Origin: Bactericera cockerelli
Lineage: Eukaryota > Arthropoda > Insecta > Hemiptera > Triozidae
DNA: 64,000 nt
NCBI GenBank assembly: GCA_024516035.1
Contig: CM044958.1
Location: forward strand, 10,357,670 to 10,421,669
Direction: 5' to 3'
The stretch's first letter is position 1. Every line of letters starts with the position of its first letter. The translations under genes and the position numbers were made by a program. Positions 23,018-33,603 of this stretch are shown piece by piece. The notes below the pieces were generated by a model. That model had not been told where the DNA came from. It saw only the letters and a program-made list of their open reading frames with translations, and ran no database searches.

Positions 23018-23254
23018 CTCGTTCGGGGGGGAAAAAATGTAGGTGGGTTTTAATTTAAGCATAATTTCAGTCGGTAGTAGGTAGTAGGCAGTGTAGGCAC
23101 CAAGTATCATTATTTGGTTAAAACAAACGAAAGAAGAAGATTTTTAAACTTAAACATGGTATGCAAGCCCCTAATTACATATTTAGGTTCCTCTCAGAAA
23201 TGTCAGCGAACAACTTCTTTGGACGTCCGGGTCCTTCTGATTATTATATCTCGT

Positions 23255-23398
23255 CTACGACTTGCGTTTCCGTATCGGGTCTTCATATCTGATTTCAAAC
23301 GTCTTATGTCTCTTTTGAATTAAGTTAATAAATTCATCTTCTAAGAATGATCCGAGATTCAGCAAAAACTCTTCCATTTGATCAAGCTTCTCATCCAT
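23255..23398 (-). CDS. Putative small ORF, 47 aa, unassigned
   Basis: ATG at 23398 opens a frame rich in Glu/Leu and then Arg/Lys (RYEDPIRKRKS) that stops at 23255. It lies 238 bp upstream of the putative exon 22764-23017 on the same strand. The two may be parts of one gene whose splice donor I could not identify. Confidence 0.25.
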   Translation of the reverse strand: MDEKLDQMEEFLLNLGSFLEDEFINLIQKRHKTFEIRYEDPIRKRKS

Positions 23399-23419
23399 GT
23401 GACCCCTCCAGAATCAATA

Positions 23420-24100
23420 CCTTATTGAAAGAGGTGTCTTCTACTGATGAGTTGACACTCAGATGCATCTAAGATTTAAAAAATAATATATAACATTATA
23501 CGATTACATCTCTAAACTAAAGAATAGTAAAACTCAAAATTTTCTGATCCAGAGGTTGCTTTGGTTTTTGGCACTTTTAAAAAAAAATCGCACCGATTCG
23601 CACCCAATTTTTTAGTTACGTTAAAACCAAGAAAATTACCCATTCAGTGATACCCATATCAAAGCCGAACAAAGCCGGGAACTACTACTTTTACACCTTT
23701 GAAATTTAAATTTTGAAAAAAATTGCCTTGAAAAAGGGCCATTATTAAATTAATCGTAGAACATCAAGTATTTGATCTATGAACTTAAACTCTTATGAAA
23801 TAAGAGCATATTTACCTACTTCAACAGCCTTCATCGTTATTGTGACGAAAAAAATATTTAAAGCAAAGAAACCAAGGTATCAAGATTGACGTCTCACTCC
23901 TCAACTAGGGAACTACTACAAGCAATAAACATACGGACAACTTGAGAGTGACCGTGTATTAAAAGTATGAAAGCTAGATAATTAAACTTTCTATATTAAA
24001 ATGCACTAGGGTCTTGGCTACCTATGCATATCAGTTAAATCATCCCACGGTCGATTTCAGAAAAAACCTTTATGTCCCCGCAGATTTGAAAAATACCTCT
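23420..24100. other. Intergenic, nothing recognised
   Basis: AT-rich sequence without supported open frames or named repeats. Confidence 0.4.
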
Positions 24101-24104
24101 CTGT

Positions 24105-24195
24105 GGCACGGTGACCTGGGTTCGATTCCCAGCAATTCATGATTTTTTTTCTCTCTGCCTGTATGTCCGAGGTATAATTTTACCTCGCGAGGAAA
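24105..24195 (+). repeat. tRNA-derived SINE head
   Basis: Contains 'ggtgacctgggttcgattcc' (B box) preceded by a short, incomplete A-box half. Not a full cloverleaf. Confidence 0.55.
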
Positions 24196-24289
24196 AATGA
24201 GAAGCTACTTGTAGGATTAAAGACCTTTCATAGCAGATTCATAGCAGTTTGACCCACCAATTTAAGGGTCTTCCTAACCACATGGATTT

Positions 24290-24490
24290 AATATTTGGGG
24301 ACGTAAGTTCTTCCGTAGTAAGTAGTTTGGAGTATATGAGGCGAAATATAGGAGTGATTTATAAAATGGGACTCGAACTTTATCCATTTCCGTGAGATAG
24401 CAAAATCCCCATACTTCGGAACCATATAGGATGGTTACAGACACTATACTGTGAAATATTTTTTCACTTTTTTTTAATTTTATAAGTTTT
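24290..24490 (-). pseudogene. LINE reverse-transcriptase C-terminal fragment
   Basis: Minus strand reads SVTILYGSEVWGFCYLTEM and then FYKSLLYFASYTPN, the conserved thumb-region pattern of LINE ORF2 proteins. Stops and truncation on both sides. Confidence 0.6.
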
Positions 24491-25033
24491 AGCGTTTAAA
24501 ATAATTTGTTTCATTCTGTTAATTCAAGGAGTCCATTTCGGATTGCCTTTATTCGCTCATTGCGGAATTCCACACCACATAATTATCTATGTTCCACTGA
24601 TCCAAGTTTGACTGAATATTTATAGTAGTACCTACCTTAAAGTTTTGATAATAGAGAAGATGCAAAACAAGACGAGGAACACCTAAACTCAATAACAACT
24701 TGTGGTATTCACTATTGTTTATCAGTGTAAATTTGTTGCAAATAAAACTTTTTGTTCTTAGTATGGGAATATTATTGCGCATTGTATAACTAAAAAGTAA
24801 CACGGCGTGAATAAAAATAAAAAATCCCGAAATTTTCGAAACCATTACTTATTCATCTGCTTATTTTTTTAAAAAAAGTTAAAATACATATAAATTTTAA
24901 TATAATGTATATTTAACAACCGCACACCCAATGATATGTTGCCTGTTGGCACGGTATACTCGAATTTTTTTTTTATACATATTTTCAGGATGTTGTCTTA
25001 GACTGTTGTTTTTTTTTTAAATTCTTACTATTC

Positions 25034-25219
25034 TTTAGTTTAAATTATAGAGGTGGTGAATTATTTGAATAGTGTATTTAACTGCTATGAGGGCAACTTC
25101 CTTGGCAATGGTATTTTCTAGGTCGAAAAGTTTCAAGACATCAAGAAATCTTTGAGTGATTGTGCCTCTTGCTCCAATGAGAATTCCCTCAACTGAGATG
25201 TCTTCCAGTCCATAACTTT
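25034..25219 (-). pseudogene. LINE C-terminal fragment
   Basis: Minus strand encodes GILIGARGTITQRFLDVLKL and then TIAKEVALIAVKYTIQII, matching the 'GARGT...F...F' C-terminal block of a group of LINE proteins. Short and isolated. Confidence 0.55.
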
Positions 25220-25344
25220 TCTATGTAATAATTTATGGTAAGATTATAAATCTGGCACTTTTCCGAGTGTACCTCTTCCGGTTGATTAAGAGAAGACTAC
25301 ACTTAAGTTGTTGATAATAGCATCAGAACATGACGTGATAAAAC

Positions 25345-25502
25345 TCCATAGGCAATAACCCCGCCCTTTAGTTAGGACATATGTATATATTTTTTTTTTT
25401 TTTTCTTGTATATATTATTAATACTGTCAATTTTATATTTAATTTTTACCATTGTTTGTCTGTATATATGTTCTGCTAATAAAGAGTTTCTAAATAAATA
25501 AA
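25345..25502 (+). repeat. LINE 3' end (GCAATAACCCCGCCC family)
   Basis: Carries 'ggcaataaccccgccctttag' split words, then 'taggacat', then 'taataaagagtttctaaataa'. The same 3' end occurs at 38985-39100, 52350-52545, 53270-53455 and 53790-53970. Confidence 0.6.
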
Positions 25503-25674
25503 TATGGTGGCTTGGAGTCCATGTGGCATCCGGGTAAATATCCTATCGTAAATGACCAAAATAACTCTATGAATCACAACACTATTATCAACCAAAGATT
25601 CCCCATGACTGTTTTGGATCTCTCGATGAACATAACTATATTCCTACAACAGTAAATAATATAAATAAGAAAAA

Positions 25675-25903
25675 TCTTAATATATAAATGTCAAAGTCAC
25701 TGACTGACTGACTGATCATCGCTCTACATCCCAACCGTAAGTCCTAGGAAGCTGAAAGTTGGTAGGTAGCTTTGTCTTATAGTCTAGATGTGCAATAAGA
25801 CGGGATTTTTCGAAATTCCCACTACAACACCTGCCATGGGCGAAAAAGGATTTTTTGCTTTCACGGCCATGCCTCGGCCGCAAAGCGGGCGACAGCCCGC
25901 TAG
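25675..25903 (+). mobile_element. Complete 229-bp non-autonomous Helitron
   Basis: A|TCTTAATATATAAATGTC at the 5' end. The 3' hairpin GCGGGC-GACA-GCCCGC is followed by CTAG|T. No target duplication. Two further copies lie in tandem at 59692-60162. Confidence 0.85.
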
Positions 25904-26164
25904 TAATATATACTCGTACACTGGAGAGTCGTTGTTGTGAAGGACTACGGCTGAACCTGATTTGAGTACTACCATAAAATGAAATTAACCTTTGATTTGA
26001 GTACAGAAAATAGAATAAAGATCTGCGATTTGAGTTACGGGTCATTTCTCATTAAGTAGTCACATTCGTTACACCACGGTATGTGGCAACTCCTAAATTA
26101 GGTGCTGGGTCAACATTATTCTTAGAGCTTGGCAACTATACCGTCACTAAGCTGATGATATAAT

Positions 26165-26374
26165 AATAATAACACTCTTTAGTGGAAGGTAACCAAAAGG
26201 CGAGGTTAATGCTCAAAGCATTTTCTACCACCTCGCCCTCACAGAGTCTTATTAGTATGTGGTCACATACTCAAATTAATGAGGAAAAATTCATGCACTG
26301 GGTGGGATTCGAACCAATGGATCCCTACGCTACCTGGATTACCAGACTAGCGCGTTAACCACTTGACTACCAGT
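26165..26374 (-). repeat. tRNA-headed SINE, second family
   Basis: Minus-strand head has 'ggttcgaatcccacc' (B box) and 'agtggttaacgcgctagtc' (A box). The body includes 'atgaatttttcctcatta' and ends 'aaagagtgttattatta'. Full copies also at 38568-38778 (-) and 48688-48871 (+). Confidence 0.75.
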
Positions 26375-26639
26375 AAAAATAACATCAAACTCAAGCACAG
26401 TTTTTTTTTTTCTGTAATATACCATTGGAAATAAAATCTGTCTAATGTTCTTCTTGTAAAGCATTAATAGACATGGTTCTGGGGGCCCTTGTCAATTATC
26501 AGCCCCCTAGTAAAAATTCAATGGTGGAGCGCAACACAAGGCTGCACTATTGAATATGTCACCTGTTGACATCGACGGAGTTACATGTACACAATAATGA
26601 TAATGAAGAAGCGAGTATCTAACCACTAGTATGGGTGGA

Positions 26640-26738
26640 ACGCGGGAATCCTATTACAGAGCAGAAAATATCTGCTCTGTCAGGAATCAAACCCGGGTCA
26701 CCGTGCGTGCAACCCAATGCGCTACGCCACGTGAATAC
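26640..26738 (-). repeat. tRNA-derived SINE head
   Basis: Minus strand has 'ggtgacccgggtttgattcc' preceded by 'gcgtagcgcattgggttgc'. Same family as 24105-24195 and 31318-31425. Confidence 0.5.
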
Positions 26739-26749
26739 TTGTTTTAAAA

Positions 26750-27290
26750 AAAATATAAATGAAATGATTTTTCCTGGTAGGTACCATCGTAAATTTCCTT
26801 AATTTTTCTGTTACTTACATGTTGCTTAGGCAAGACATAAATCATAGAACCAATGCTGTCGGAGGTCAAAAAACGATATGTGCCTTCTTATTATAAAAAC
26901 AAAGTGCTGTACATAAACTTCCTGGAAGATACCTTATCATTGAATTTTACAATTAGGGTCTACGTGTCTAACACATCAAAGAAAAACTTGGCGACACCAT
27001 GTAAATTTTGGCAAACCCGTATACAGGATGACCTAGCTGACAAACATTTACATATTTAATGCAAATTAGACCTAAGATATTAGAGGGGCAATGTTCGGAA
27101 ATGTACACATAAAAAAATCCTGATCATTTTCTTAACAAAGGAGAAATATGAAATTCGAAGCAGTAACTAGTGTTCCAGGTTATACATATTGCGAACTAAA
27201 AGAATTTTTGGAAAGAATATTCCCATGATGGTAGAAGAAGCGAGTGAGAAGTTTTTGAAAGATGTTGTGGCGGAGGCATACCTAGGTAAT
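26750..27290. other. Intergenic, nothing firm
   Basis: Open frames 26853-27059 and ~27218-27290 (MVEEASEKFLKDVVAEAYLG) look slightly protein-like but have no family match or splice context. Confidence 0.35.
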
Positions 27291-27293
27291 ATT

Positions 27294-27945
27294 ACTTCCG
27301 AGAAATTTCTAATATTAGAAATCGGAAATATGTATGTATTGTGTTTTCTTTAGCATGAATGTTTCACAGACTTTTTTTGTTTCGTAGCCATGAAACAGCT
27401 ACTGTAGACGCTTGTGGTCTGTGTTGTAGTTTGCCCTCACAGAAATATCTCCATCTCGAGGGTCATAGAGTTATGTACGCTATTTAGAAAAAAAACTACT
27501 TGGTTGTTTTCTTAGATCTATCATAGTTGAATTAACCTTTTGTATTTTTGTTATCCGTTTTGTTATTCCGTTTTATGGTGCATTGAATTCGACAAATCCA
27601 CCAAACCCCCTGTATAAAGAAAATAGTAGACAGTAGACACGAGTTCTTCAGAAATGTCTTATCATCCTTGGTCACTGTTTGTTCCAAAATAAAAACACTG
27701 GATTATACATTGAGCGGGTCCTAATTGACATTATCAGTATTGTGACAATTATTTATAATATTTTATTCCTTCATATATTTTATGGACATTTGTACATATT
27801 TTTTACAAGGACATTTGTACAAGAGAATATATTTTTTTAATCACCAAAAGTACTTGATTTATAGGTGATGCAAAATAGGAATTCTAATGTAATAATTAAA
27901 TAGTTTTACTTCCGAGAAATTTCTAATATTAGAAATCGGAAGTAT
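27294..27945. repeat. Two copies of a hairpin-ended repeat
   Basis: 'acttccgagaaatttctaat' followed by 'attagaaatcggaa' occurs at 27294 and 27907 in the same orientation. The reverse form closes the element at 57500-58140. 27375-27460 also matches 63895-63960 ('ctgtagacgcttgtggtctg'). Confidence 0.5.
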
Positions 27946-28029
27946 GAATTATTGTGTATTTTTAATAACCTTTCTTTCTTCTTTCACATAAAATCATTCG
28001 AGAAAGGGCGGGGGTTTTATCCCGCATTT

Positions 28030-28095
28030 GCTAGACACTCACGAACCAGCAACCCACATTAACCTCAACCAGGACATGGCAGCAGCATCAAGAGG
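28030..28095 (-). repeat. SINE shared-tail fragment
   Basis: Contains 'acccacattaacctcaacca', the core of the tail used by both 5S- and tRNA-headed SINEs. Confidence 0.5.
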
Positions 28096-28142
28096 TCTCC
28101 AACGTTCCTAATCATTGTTATGTAGTTCTGTAGCCCATTCTA

Positions 28143-28418
28143 GAAACACTTTCTACTCCCCAAATCTCCGTTTCAACCGTCACACAACGCACTCTGACAG
28201 CCGTATTTATGAACAGAAAACGCCGTCTGAGCATGGTCTGAAGCATGATTTCCTTTAATATTATTGGTCAATACCTTGCTTGAGACATTGTTCAGACAAA
28301 ATTCGCTGTTCATCATAAATACGGGGGTGTGAGTGTTTATGGCGTTCAAATTTACCAATCAGAGTGCATTGTGTGACGGTTTGTAACGGAGATTTGGGGA
28401 GTAGAAAGTGTTTATGGA
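28143..28418. mobile_element. MITE with ~57-bp inverted ends
   Basis: 'aaacactttctactccccaa' to 'cgcactctga' on the left is mirrored by 'tcagagtgca' to 'ttggggagtagaaagtgttt' on the right. No coding. Confidence 0.75.
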
Positions 28419-28575
28419 ACGGGTTACTTGACATTTACAAAATTTCTCAACATCTCTAGGCGGTGTATTCACATTTGTATTTTTATATTCCATTCCAATT
28501 TCCTGCATCACACAAAAGTATTTATTTTTTCAAGACTAAGGAGCGAATTATAAAACAGGATTAAAGTTAAGATAA

Positions 28576-28837
28576 GCCAGCGTCGATGGCATGTTGAATA
28601 CACCGGTTCCCTTCAGAACACCGAAGTTAAGCGACATCCAGCGAAGTTAAGACTTGGATGGGTGACCATTCAAATTCTAATTCTCGTGACGCTGGCTTTT
28701 CCCGGCCCCACTCAGGCTGGGTGAGGTCAATGTGAGTAGCAGGTTTGTGAGTTTCCTGCGAATGGAGGGTAAAACCCCCGTCGTGATATGACCATGGCAG
28801 TTGAAAGCGACGTTAAAACCCCACTTAAAAAAAAAAA
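28576..28837 (+). repeat. Complete 5S rRNA-headed SINE with target duplication
   Basis: 28576-28698 follows 5S rRNA nearly end to end: a GCCAGCG start, GAATACACCGGTTC, ACCGAAGTTAAGC, CTTGGATGGGTGACC and a GACGCTGGC end that pairs with the start. The tail is 'ggccccactcaggctgggtg...gtttcctgcgaatggagggt' with a poly(A) end. The 18-nt direct repeat 'aaagttaagataagccag' (28563-28580 and 28838-28855) is the target duplication, so insertion was fairly recent. 5S rRNA carries an internal pol III promoter, which would explain mobility. Confidence 0.9.
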
Positions 28838-29039
28838 AAAGTTAAGATAAGCCAGACTGTCCCTCAACTCGGGCTATAGTGCGCTGTGATTGGTTGAAAC
28901 TCCGATCTGAAGGCTTGTCCGTCTCATGAATTCATCTCAATTTTAATCCTGGCCCTAATTCCTACCTACTCACACATGGCCCGAATTCATTTGACAAAAT
29001 GAAATACATGTTGATCTATGTATTACCTATCTAGGTATA

Positions 29040-29440
29040 GGTAATGTTTATGATTAAATACATAGGTACTAAAATACAGGGACCGGCATAAGTACGGCAA
29101 AGGCTGAATATCTTCCGATTGGCTTTAGTTTCAGAATCGAAGCTTTGCATGGTCAAATGGTTTGTAAAAAAGTACTTGGAGGAAACTTTTTAATACCAGG
29201 GGTGGACCCCCATGTAGGGGCTACATATTTGGGACTTGCAAAGGACTTGCTTATTATGCTAGGAGTTTGATCTCACAATAAGCTTACAACACTAGTGGTT
29301 ATCTCAATAGTCTAAAACCAGGTTTAAATTCCAGCTTGGTTGAAAATTTTCAGTCCTATATCTTGGGTCGTCTCTCTAGCTTTGGCGAAATATTAGAGAA
29401 GCTATTTTGATATTTTCAGTATAGATCAGTGGCGGCACAA
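29040..29440. other. Intergenic, nothing recognised
   Basis: No supported gene or known repeat. Confidence 0.4.
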
Positions 29441-29560
29441 GGAATTTTTGGAGAACGCAACGCTCGGTTTTATTTTATACAGTTTTTGGGTTTATTCTAA
29501 CAGCAGAATCAAAAAAATCAGACAAGAAGTTACTATACGTTTCTCCCTTGTACGCTTCTT

Positions 29561-29567
<7 letters not shown>

Positions 29568-29602
<35 letters not shown>

Positions 29603-29608
29603 TCTTTT

Positions 29609-29639
<31 letters not shown>

Positions 29640-29646
29640 TTCTCTT

Positions 29647-29679
<33 letters not shown>

Positions 29680-29682
29680 CTC
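29568..29682. repeat. (CT)n / (CTTT)n microsatellite
   Basis: About 115 bp of almost pure pyrimidine on the plus strand. Confidence 0.95.
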
Positions 29683-29967
29683 ACACACTAATAAATAATA
29701 AAAAGCCATATTTTTATTATATTCAAAACCTGATATAATTTATTCACATATGGGCAAAACACATTCTCAAAAAATTAAAAAAATAAAAAAAAAAAAAAAA
29801 AAATCGGAAATGCAGGGGAGTGTTTGCTACCACAGTTTTTTTCTACTCAAATCCCTGAAGCGCATGAAATGCTCCTATCTCACCAGCCCCCCGACACTGG
29901 TGCAATTGGAACCCCAATATTTTCACTTGACCTAATTTTTGACAGTAGGTACCTAATTTCAGCATAA

Positions 29968-30005
29968 TATAAATATGCTAGGCTTTCAGTTATTTGGTAC
30001 TCAGT
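29968..30005 (+). promoter_or_regulatory. TATA box and arthropod initiator
   Basis: TATAAAT at 29968-29974 and TCAGT at 30001-30005, about 35 bp apart and 75 bp before the ATG of the small secreted-protein gene. The layout suits an arthropod TATA-Inr promoter. Confidence 0.5.
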
Positions 30006-30079
30006 GTTCTCAAGTCACAATTAGAGTTTTAGGTTAAGGTTTAAGTGTAATATTTTTGTTGGTAACTTTTGTTTTGACC

Positions 30080-33000
30080 ATGTGGTTCCACGCAGCAACT
30101 CTCCTTGCTATCTCAGTCGGTAAGTGAACTTATTGATTGACTTTTTCCTATTCACTCTACGAAAACCAAAGACGAAATTAATAGACAAAATCAATAACTT
30201 AATTCGTTGCTTAAAATCGGGTTTCCTCATCTAAGGACGAAATTAATAGACAAATTCTAATCACAAGTGATTACTAAGCGTCGGGTTTCCCTATCTTACA
30301 CAGTATGCAATCCGTGACTTTTATTGCCACAGAGGTATTACCAAAACGTTTGGTAATAATTTTGCATAGGGTGTTAAAAAAACAATAGATAGCCTCACTT
30401 TCTCGTAAACTGTAAAAAATTTAGACACCCAATATAGAAGCTTTTGTAAAGGAATTTCAAATTTTTGACTTTAGCAAGGGCCCCACGGCTCCAGGGGGAT
30501 CAACTTTGAAATTTTAATTAAACTTCCCATGTTAAGATATATTTTTAAAAAGACTAATTTTCTAACTTATTACAAGAATTTTTAGCTTTCTGTCTAAAAC
30601 AGGGCCGGAGTTATGAACTCCTAAATTTGAGTATTATTTTTTTATAATCAGGGTCTTAACCTAATATTTATCATGTAGAGGATCCTAAAATGAATTATGG
30701 GAATAATTTAAGTATTTTTAATTTACTCGTATTTCTGTCATTTCTCTCCCACATTTTTTTTTTTCTTCTATTTTATCATTTAATGTAATTCTAATAAATA
30801 TACCATTAGATACATTGATTTTCTTAATTTCTGATAATAGGTACCTACGTGTTTTTCCGTTTCTCTTTCTTTTTTATAGTTTAATTGGGGCTTTTTTTTA
30901 ACACTGTACACATATATTCAAACTTACGTACCTAGTTAGTGAGGTTTATAGTTAACAAAATATAATCAATAACTTTTTTGACCGTCTCTTTTTTAACATC
31001 TCTGTAGTTTATAATATTATAGGAGTTTTACCCTCCATTCGCTAGAAACACGAGTGTTCAAATTTGAGTGTTCACCCTCCAAGTCATGCCCTTGCTGGAC
31101 GTTGCTTAACTTCACTGATCTGACGAGAACTGGTGTATTCAACGGGTCATCGACGATGGCTCTTATGCCTCTTATTAACTTTACTAAGAATGGCTTAGCA
31201 TTATTCATTATTGAGACATATTTTATCTAGGCATACCTACAGCTTGGAGAATAATAAAACTCGCTTTTATTATTCTCCAAGGTATATACTTTTTGAACAA
31301 GTAGTATGTTTATAATAGTAGTCACTGTGGCAGAGTGAGTTAGCGCGCTAGGAATTGCACACACGGTGACCTGGGTTCGATTCCCAGCGATTTGATGTGA
31401 AGCAGCGACCAGTGGCAGAATCATAGGCAAAAAAATAATACAAGATATTGTAAATTAAAGTGGTAAAGTCCTATGATTCTGCGCTACCCTATAAAATTGT
31501 GACATAATACCACAAAGAAAAAGCATTATTATTATATATATTATTATAATAGTAATGAAAAGGTACACTACTATTATAAACATACTACTTATTCAAAAAG
31601 TATTTTCTTCTTACTATATATTCTTTACTTTTACAGGATTTGTCCTCGGTTCTCCTGCTTCTAGAAACACTCAAGTAAGTTTTTTTTTTTTTAATTGGGT
31701 ATCTAATAGAAATAGACGAACCACAGTTCAACGTTCACTGCATTGGATATTAAATTATGATGTTGGTCTCTAAGCGTTCAAGTCTACTCTGTGTCAAATA
31801 TACAACATACAACAGAGATTATTCAGAGCCTAACAGCCTGATTATCTGATAAACCCCTCTTCGAACAGCCCATATTGCTGGTACCTACTATGATTAAAAT
31901 ACTTTTCTACCCCAGAAAAAGTCAATCTTAAATCTATTTAGTAGTAAAACTTAATATTCTAGAGTCTTCACATTACAAAATACTGATTCTAGATAAGATG
32001 ACCTGGATGTTTCTATATATTTTCTTCCAAATTGCAGGAAGCCGTCCAACAAGACATTTCAGAAATAGCCCAGAACTTGTTCATGGCAGGTCGGAGCACC
32101 ATGCCAGATTTCGAAAGCTTTGCAAAACTCTTGAATTCTGACCAAGCTAAAGAGGCTGTTAGTAATCCGAGTGTGAAAAATCTAGAGGGTCTCGGCAGGA
32201 GCGATGTGGAGAGTTTGCGGCAAATGTTTGATCAGAGTTTGGATAGTGCCAAGGTTACGGCAAGTGAGTATACATACTACTAAGACCACTGCACTACTAA
32301 TACGTCACATTAGTCCTAATAACTGACCTCAGTACTTTCAGTAGCTTGATCTTAATTATTATTATCTGACCCGGTTGCAGGGTTTTCAGTGAAACCCTTA
32401 CAATTAACACTGCGACCTAATTAGATCTATTGTGACCAGTTGATTCTATTTGGTTTTAACGTCCTGATTTGAGATAGTCAGGACGGGGGTTTTACCCTTC
32501 ATTCGCTGTGAATCGTACCAGCTACCCACATTAACCTCACCCAGCCTATTTGATCTTAATACTCTCAGTACATTAATAGGGCAGGGCCCATCCCTGCCCT
32601 ATTATTTAAGACATTCCCTATTAAGACCATCTACGGAGACATTCCGTAGATGGTAAAATTATGGAAACACATCTGATAATTTCATTGGAGGGAGAAAAAA
32701 TCGTTTGGAATACAGGATTTCGTCTTATTGGCGGGAAATCTGGTGGTAATATACTTACCGCGGCCTTATTAAAGGTTGGTGGCGGCTTCGTACCCTGGAG
32801 ATCGGTGTTTCGAGTCCAAAAATCGGGAAATATAACGTCCTGCTTTCTAATATTAGAAATTGGTTTTAACGTCCTGACTTGAGGTAGAGAGGACAGGGGT
32901 TTAACTCTCCATTCGCTGGGAATCGTACCAGCTACCCACATTACCCAGTCTGGGTAGGGCCGGAATTGCCAGCCTCACATGTTCGGAGGAAGTAGAATTT

Positions 33001-33517
33001 TCTGTGCAAAAAGTCTGCTCCAACCGGGAATCGAACTCAGGATCTCTGGACTACGGGCAGTAGTCACAACCGTTACGCTACAGAGGCGTACGAGTATTTA
33101 TAGTAGTGTAGGTGTATAGGGCGGAATTAATAGACAACATCAATAACTTAAGTCGGTGGTAAGTGTCGGTTTTCCCTATCTTACATAGTACGCAATCCGT
33201 GCCTTAGCGCCACAGAGGTATTACAAAAACGTCTATTAATTCCGCCCTTAGTGTCGGTTTTCCCTATCTTACATAGTACGCAATCCGTGCCTTAGCGCCA
33301 CAGAGGTATTACAAAAACGTCTATTAATTCCGCCCTTAGTGTCGGTTTTCCCTATCTTACACAGTACGCAGTCCGTGCCTTAGCGCCACAGAGGTATTAC
33401 AAAAACGTCTATTAATTCCGCCCGTAATCTTTCATCCAATGTCAGCTGGTGTGTACTCTTTCGCTCTATTTTATCTCAACAGATTTGATGCAGCAGCGGG
33501 AGAGACGGGCTGTCTAG
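30080..33517 (+). CDS. Small secreted helical protein of unknown function, 112 aa
   Basis: Exons 30080-30119, 31637-31674, 32038-32263 and 33483-33517 join at GT-AG sites in frame (phases 1, 0, 1) to give 112 residues and a TAG stop. The first 40 nt and the start of exon 2 encode a signal peptide (MWFHAATLLAISVGFVLGSP). The mature part is cysteine-free, charged and predicted mostly helical by eye (ISEIAQNLFMAG, DVESLRQMFDQSLDSAKVTA) and ends in a basic RERRAV. No family recognised. The signal exon has the same coding length and phase as that of the gene at 16872-19983, suggesting a shared origin. AATAAA lies 81 nt past the stop and a TATA-Inr promoter precedes it. Intron 3 is filled with SINE and MITE copies. 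Confidence 0.72.
30165..30350 (+). mobile_element. AATTAATAGAC MITE with doubled left end
   Basis: 'gacgaaattaatagacaaa' occurs at 30171 and again at 30237, followed by the MITE core ('tatcttacacagtatgcaat', 'gccacagaggtatta'). The right TIR is degraded. In intron 1 of the small secreted-protein gene. Confidence 0.6.
31025..31161 (-). repeat. 5S-headed SINE, internal deletion
   Basis: Minus strand has the 5S-like head ('accagttctcgtcagatca', 'gaagttaagcaacgtccagc') and a shortened tail ('gcgaatggagggtaaaac'). Confidence 0.75.
31318..31430 (+). repeat. tRNA-derived SINE head
   Basis: 'gtggcagagtgagttagcgc' (A box) and 'ggtgacctgggttcgattcc' (B box) are the best-preserved copy of this head. 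The acceptor ends do not pair. Confidence 0.55.
32455..32560 (-). repeat. SINE shared-tail fragment
   Basis: 'ttcgctgtgaatcgtaccag' and 'ctacccacattaacctcacc', the tail common to the 5S- and tRNA-headed SINEs, without a head. Confidence 0.6.
32576..32653. repeat. Two adjacent short hairpins
   Basis: 'aatagggcaggg' / 'ccctgccctatt' (32576-32603) and 'ccatctacgga' / 'tccgtagatgg' (32627-32653), each with a ~5-nt loop. Confidence 0.7.
32861..33088 (-). repeat. tRNA-headed SINE, nearly complete
   Basis: Minus-strand head: 'gcctctgtagcgtaacggtt' (A box) and 'gagttcgattcccggttgg' (B box). The tail is 'gccggccctacccagactggg'-type followed by 'cagcgaatggagagttaaac'. Best evidence here that this head shares its tail with the 5S-headed SINE. 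Confidence 0.75.
33118..33425. mobile_element. AATTAATAGAC MITE with right half tandemly triplicated
   Basis: A complete MITE (33118-33241; TIR agggcggaattaatagac) is followed by two more ~90-bp copies of its right half ('gtgtcggttttccctatctt' to 'tctattaattccgccc') at 33242-33330 and 33331-33423. Confidence 0.85.
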
Positions 33518-33597
33518 GCTCAGCCCAGCGGGGGCCTTCCACTATCTGAGGAAGCTATGAACTTACTCACGGAGATGTTCCAATTAAGAAAAAGAAC

Positions 33598-33603
33598 AAT
33601 AAA
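33598..33603 (+). terminator. Polyadenylation signal AATAAA
   Basis: 81 nt after the stop of the small secreted-protein gene. Confidence 0.55.

Noticed and set aside
24549..24845. 98-codon minus-strand frame with a signal-peptide-like start
   Set aside because: No family, no splice context, adjacent to LINE debris; frames of this length arise by chance in AT-rich DNA.
28576..28698. Functional 5S rRNA gene
   Set aside because: Target duplication, poly(A) end, a non-5S tail and many diverged copies make it a SINE.
29448..29738. 96-codon plus-strand frame
   Set aside because: Mostly Ser/Leu/Phe from the (CT)n microsatellite.
31318..31395. tRNA gene
   Set aside because: Good A and B boxes, but no closing acceptor stem, and several diverged copies exist in the window.
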